From assembly GCA_016793305.1 (NCBI GenBank), contig JAEUHU010000033.1, positions 1 to 6,280 on the forward strand: a stretch of 6,280 nucleotides of DNA. Direction: 5' to 3'. Position 1 is the stretch's first letter; every line of letters starts with the position of its first letter. This document shows positions 5,480 through 6,280 of this stretch, piece after piece. The DNA is from Planctomycetota bacterium. GTDB taxonomy: Bacteria > Planctomycetota > UBA1135 > UBA2386. The position numbers and the translations under genes are program-made. The notes under the pieces are model-generated. The model saw only the letters and a program-made list of their open reading frames with translations, was not told where the DNA came from and did not search any database.

Positions 5480-6280
5480 ATGGCGACGAACCCGGCCCCG
5501 ACCAGCAGCCTCTCCAATCCCCTCGGCGACGAACTGCGGTCGACGCGCACTGCGCGCCCCTGCGCGGTGGTGATCTTCGGCGCGACCGGCGACCTCACCA
5601 AGCGCAAGCTGGTGCCGTCGTTGATGGGCCTCGCCAAGGACGGCCTGCTGCCGCCGGGCTTCGCGGTGGTCGGCTTCGCGCGCCGCGCCTGGAGCGACGA
5701 GGCGTTCCGCACCGAGTGCGCCGACGGCGTGCGCCAGTTCGGCCGCTCGCACACGCCCGAGTGCTTCGACGCGCTGGCCGACGCGTTCACGTTCCACCAG
5801 TCGGACTTCGGCGAGCGCGCCGGATACGAGAGCCTGAAGCAGAAGCTCGAGCAGCTCGACCGCACGCGCGGCACCGGCGGCAACCGCATCTTCTACCTGG
5901 CGACGCCACCGAGCTCGTACTCGGCGATCCTGCAGAACCTCGCCGCGACCGGGCTGTCGAGCGAGAAGGACGGCAAGTTCGCGCGCGTCATCGTCGAGAA
6001 GCCGTTCGGCCGCGACATCGCCACCGCGGTGGCCCTGAACGACCAGGTGCGCGCGGCGTTCCGCGAGCGCCAGGTGTTCCGCATCGACCACTACCTCGGC
6101 AAGGAGACGGTCCAGAACATCCTCGCCCTGCGCTTCGCGAACGGCATCTTCGAGCCGCTGTGGAACGAGAAGTTCGTCGACCACGTGCAGATCACCGTCG
6201 CCGAGTCGATCGGCGTCGGCTCGCGCGGCGGCTACTTCGAGGAGAGCGGGATCATCCGCGACATGATCCAGAACCACCTG
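5480..6280 (+). CDS. zwf: Glucose-6-phosphate dehydrogenase (N-terminal part, 3' end outside window)
   Basis: Zwf oxidises glucose 6-phosphate to 6-phosphogluconolactone with NADP+ (or NAD+), the first step of the oxidative pentose phosphate and Entner-Doudoroff routes, in the cytosol. The window holds 267 codons, roughly half of the usual protein of about 500 residues. The Rossmann dinucleotide loop is FGATGDLTKRKL (33-44). RIFYLATPPSSY (136-147) and VEKPFG (172-177) follow, then the substrate-site signature RIDHYLGKE (201-209) and DMIQNHL (261-267). By comparison with the Leuconostoc enzyme, H266 should be the catalytic base, one residue before the window ends. The first 25 or so residues (MATNPAPTSSLSNPLGDELR and on) are longer than in Escherichia coli Zwf and poorly conserved. 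A GTG at 5441 is an in-frame alternative start adding 13 residues, but ATG 5480 is preferred. The gene starts 63 bp after the receptor gene. Confidence 0.97.
   Translation, partial: MATNPAPTSSLSNPLGDELRSTRTARPCAVVIFGATGDLTKRKLVPSLMGLAKDGLLPPGFAVVGFARRAWSDEAFRTECADGVRQFGRSHTPECFDALADAFTFHQSDFGERAGYESLKQKLEQLDRTRGTGGNRIFYLATPPSSYSAILQNLAATGLSSEKDGKFARVIVEKPFGRDIATAVALNDQVRAAFRERQVFRIDHYLGKETVQNILALRFANGIFEPLWNEKFVDHVQITVAESIGVGSRGGYFEESGIIRDMIQNHL

Noticed and set aside
4106..6277. A 723-codon open frame on the minus strand opposite the receptor and zwf genes
   Set aside because: It is antisense to two clear genes with strong family motifs. Its product is a low-complexity mix of Arg, Ala, Val, Leu and Gly with no recognisable domain, as expected from a GC-rich mirror frame.

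Overview
The window is very GC-rich, chromosomal in character and almost fully coding. It holds five protein genes. Two are on the minus strand (a secreted protein that runs off the left edge, and a PDZ/DUF6288 protein). Three are on the plus strand (nadA, a methyl-accepting chemotaxis protein homologue, and zwf, which runs off the right edge). No RNA gene, insertion sequence, CRISPR array, phage gene or defence gene was seen. The likely source is a Planctomycetota-type bacterium. This is an inference from the secreted PDZ/DUF6288 architecture, the 'SLPAQ'-type signal sequence end and the lack of clear Shine-Dalgarno sites. The two conserved enzymes alone do not fix the phylum.

Left part (1-2818, minus strand): the DUF6288 protein lies upstream of an unrecognised secreted protein, with a gap of about 140-155 bp. 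The unrecognised protein has a signal peptide, two stretches that look like DUF2059, and a C-terminal stretch with the outline of an ExbD periplasmic domain. Both proteins appear to be exported, so this side of the window is cell-envelope biology of unknown purpose.

Middle (2819-3058): a divergent intergenic region between the DUF6288 gene and nadA. It carries two adjacent inverted repeats, one of them a perfect 10-bp stem with a 4-nt loop. It probably holds the promoters of both directions.

Right part (3059-6280, plus strand): nadA (quinolinate synthase, NAD biosynthesis), then a two-transmembrane chemoreceptor-like protein with no periplasmic sensor domain, then zwf (glucose-6-phosphate dehydrogenase). 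The gaps are 93 and 63 bp, so co-transcription is possible but not shown. NadA supports the NAD(P) pool and Zwf makes NADPH, so the outer two share a cofactor theme. The receptor between them has no obvious link.

I did not find a convincing previously undescribed system. The items most worth a second look are the unrecognised secreted protein at the left edge, the paired hairpins in the divergent region, and the sensor-less receptor.
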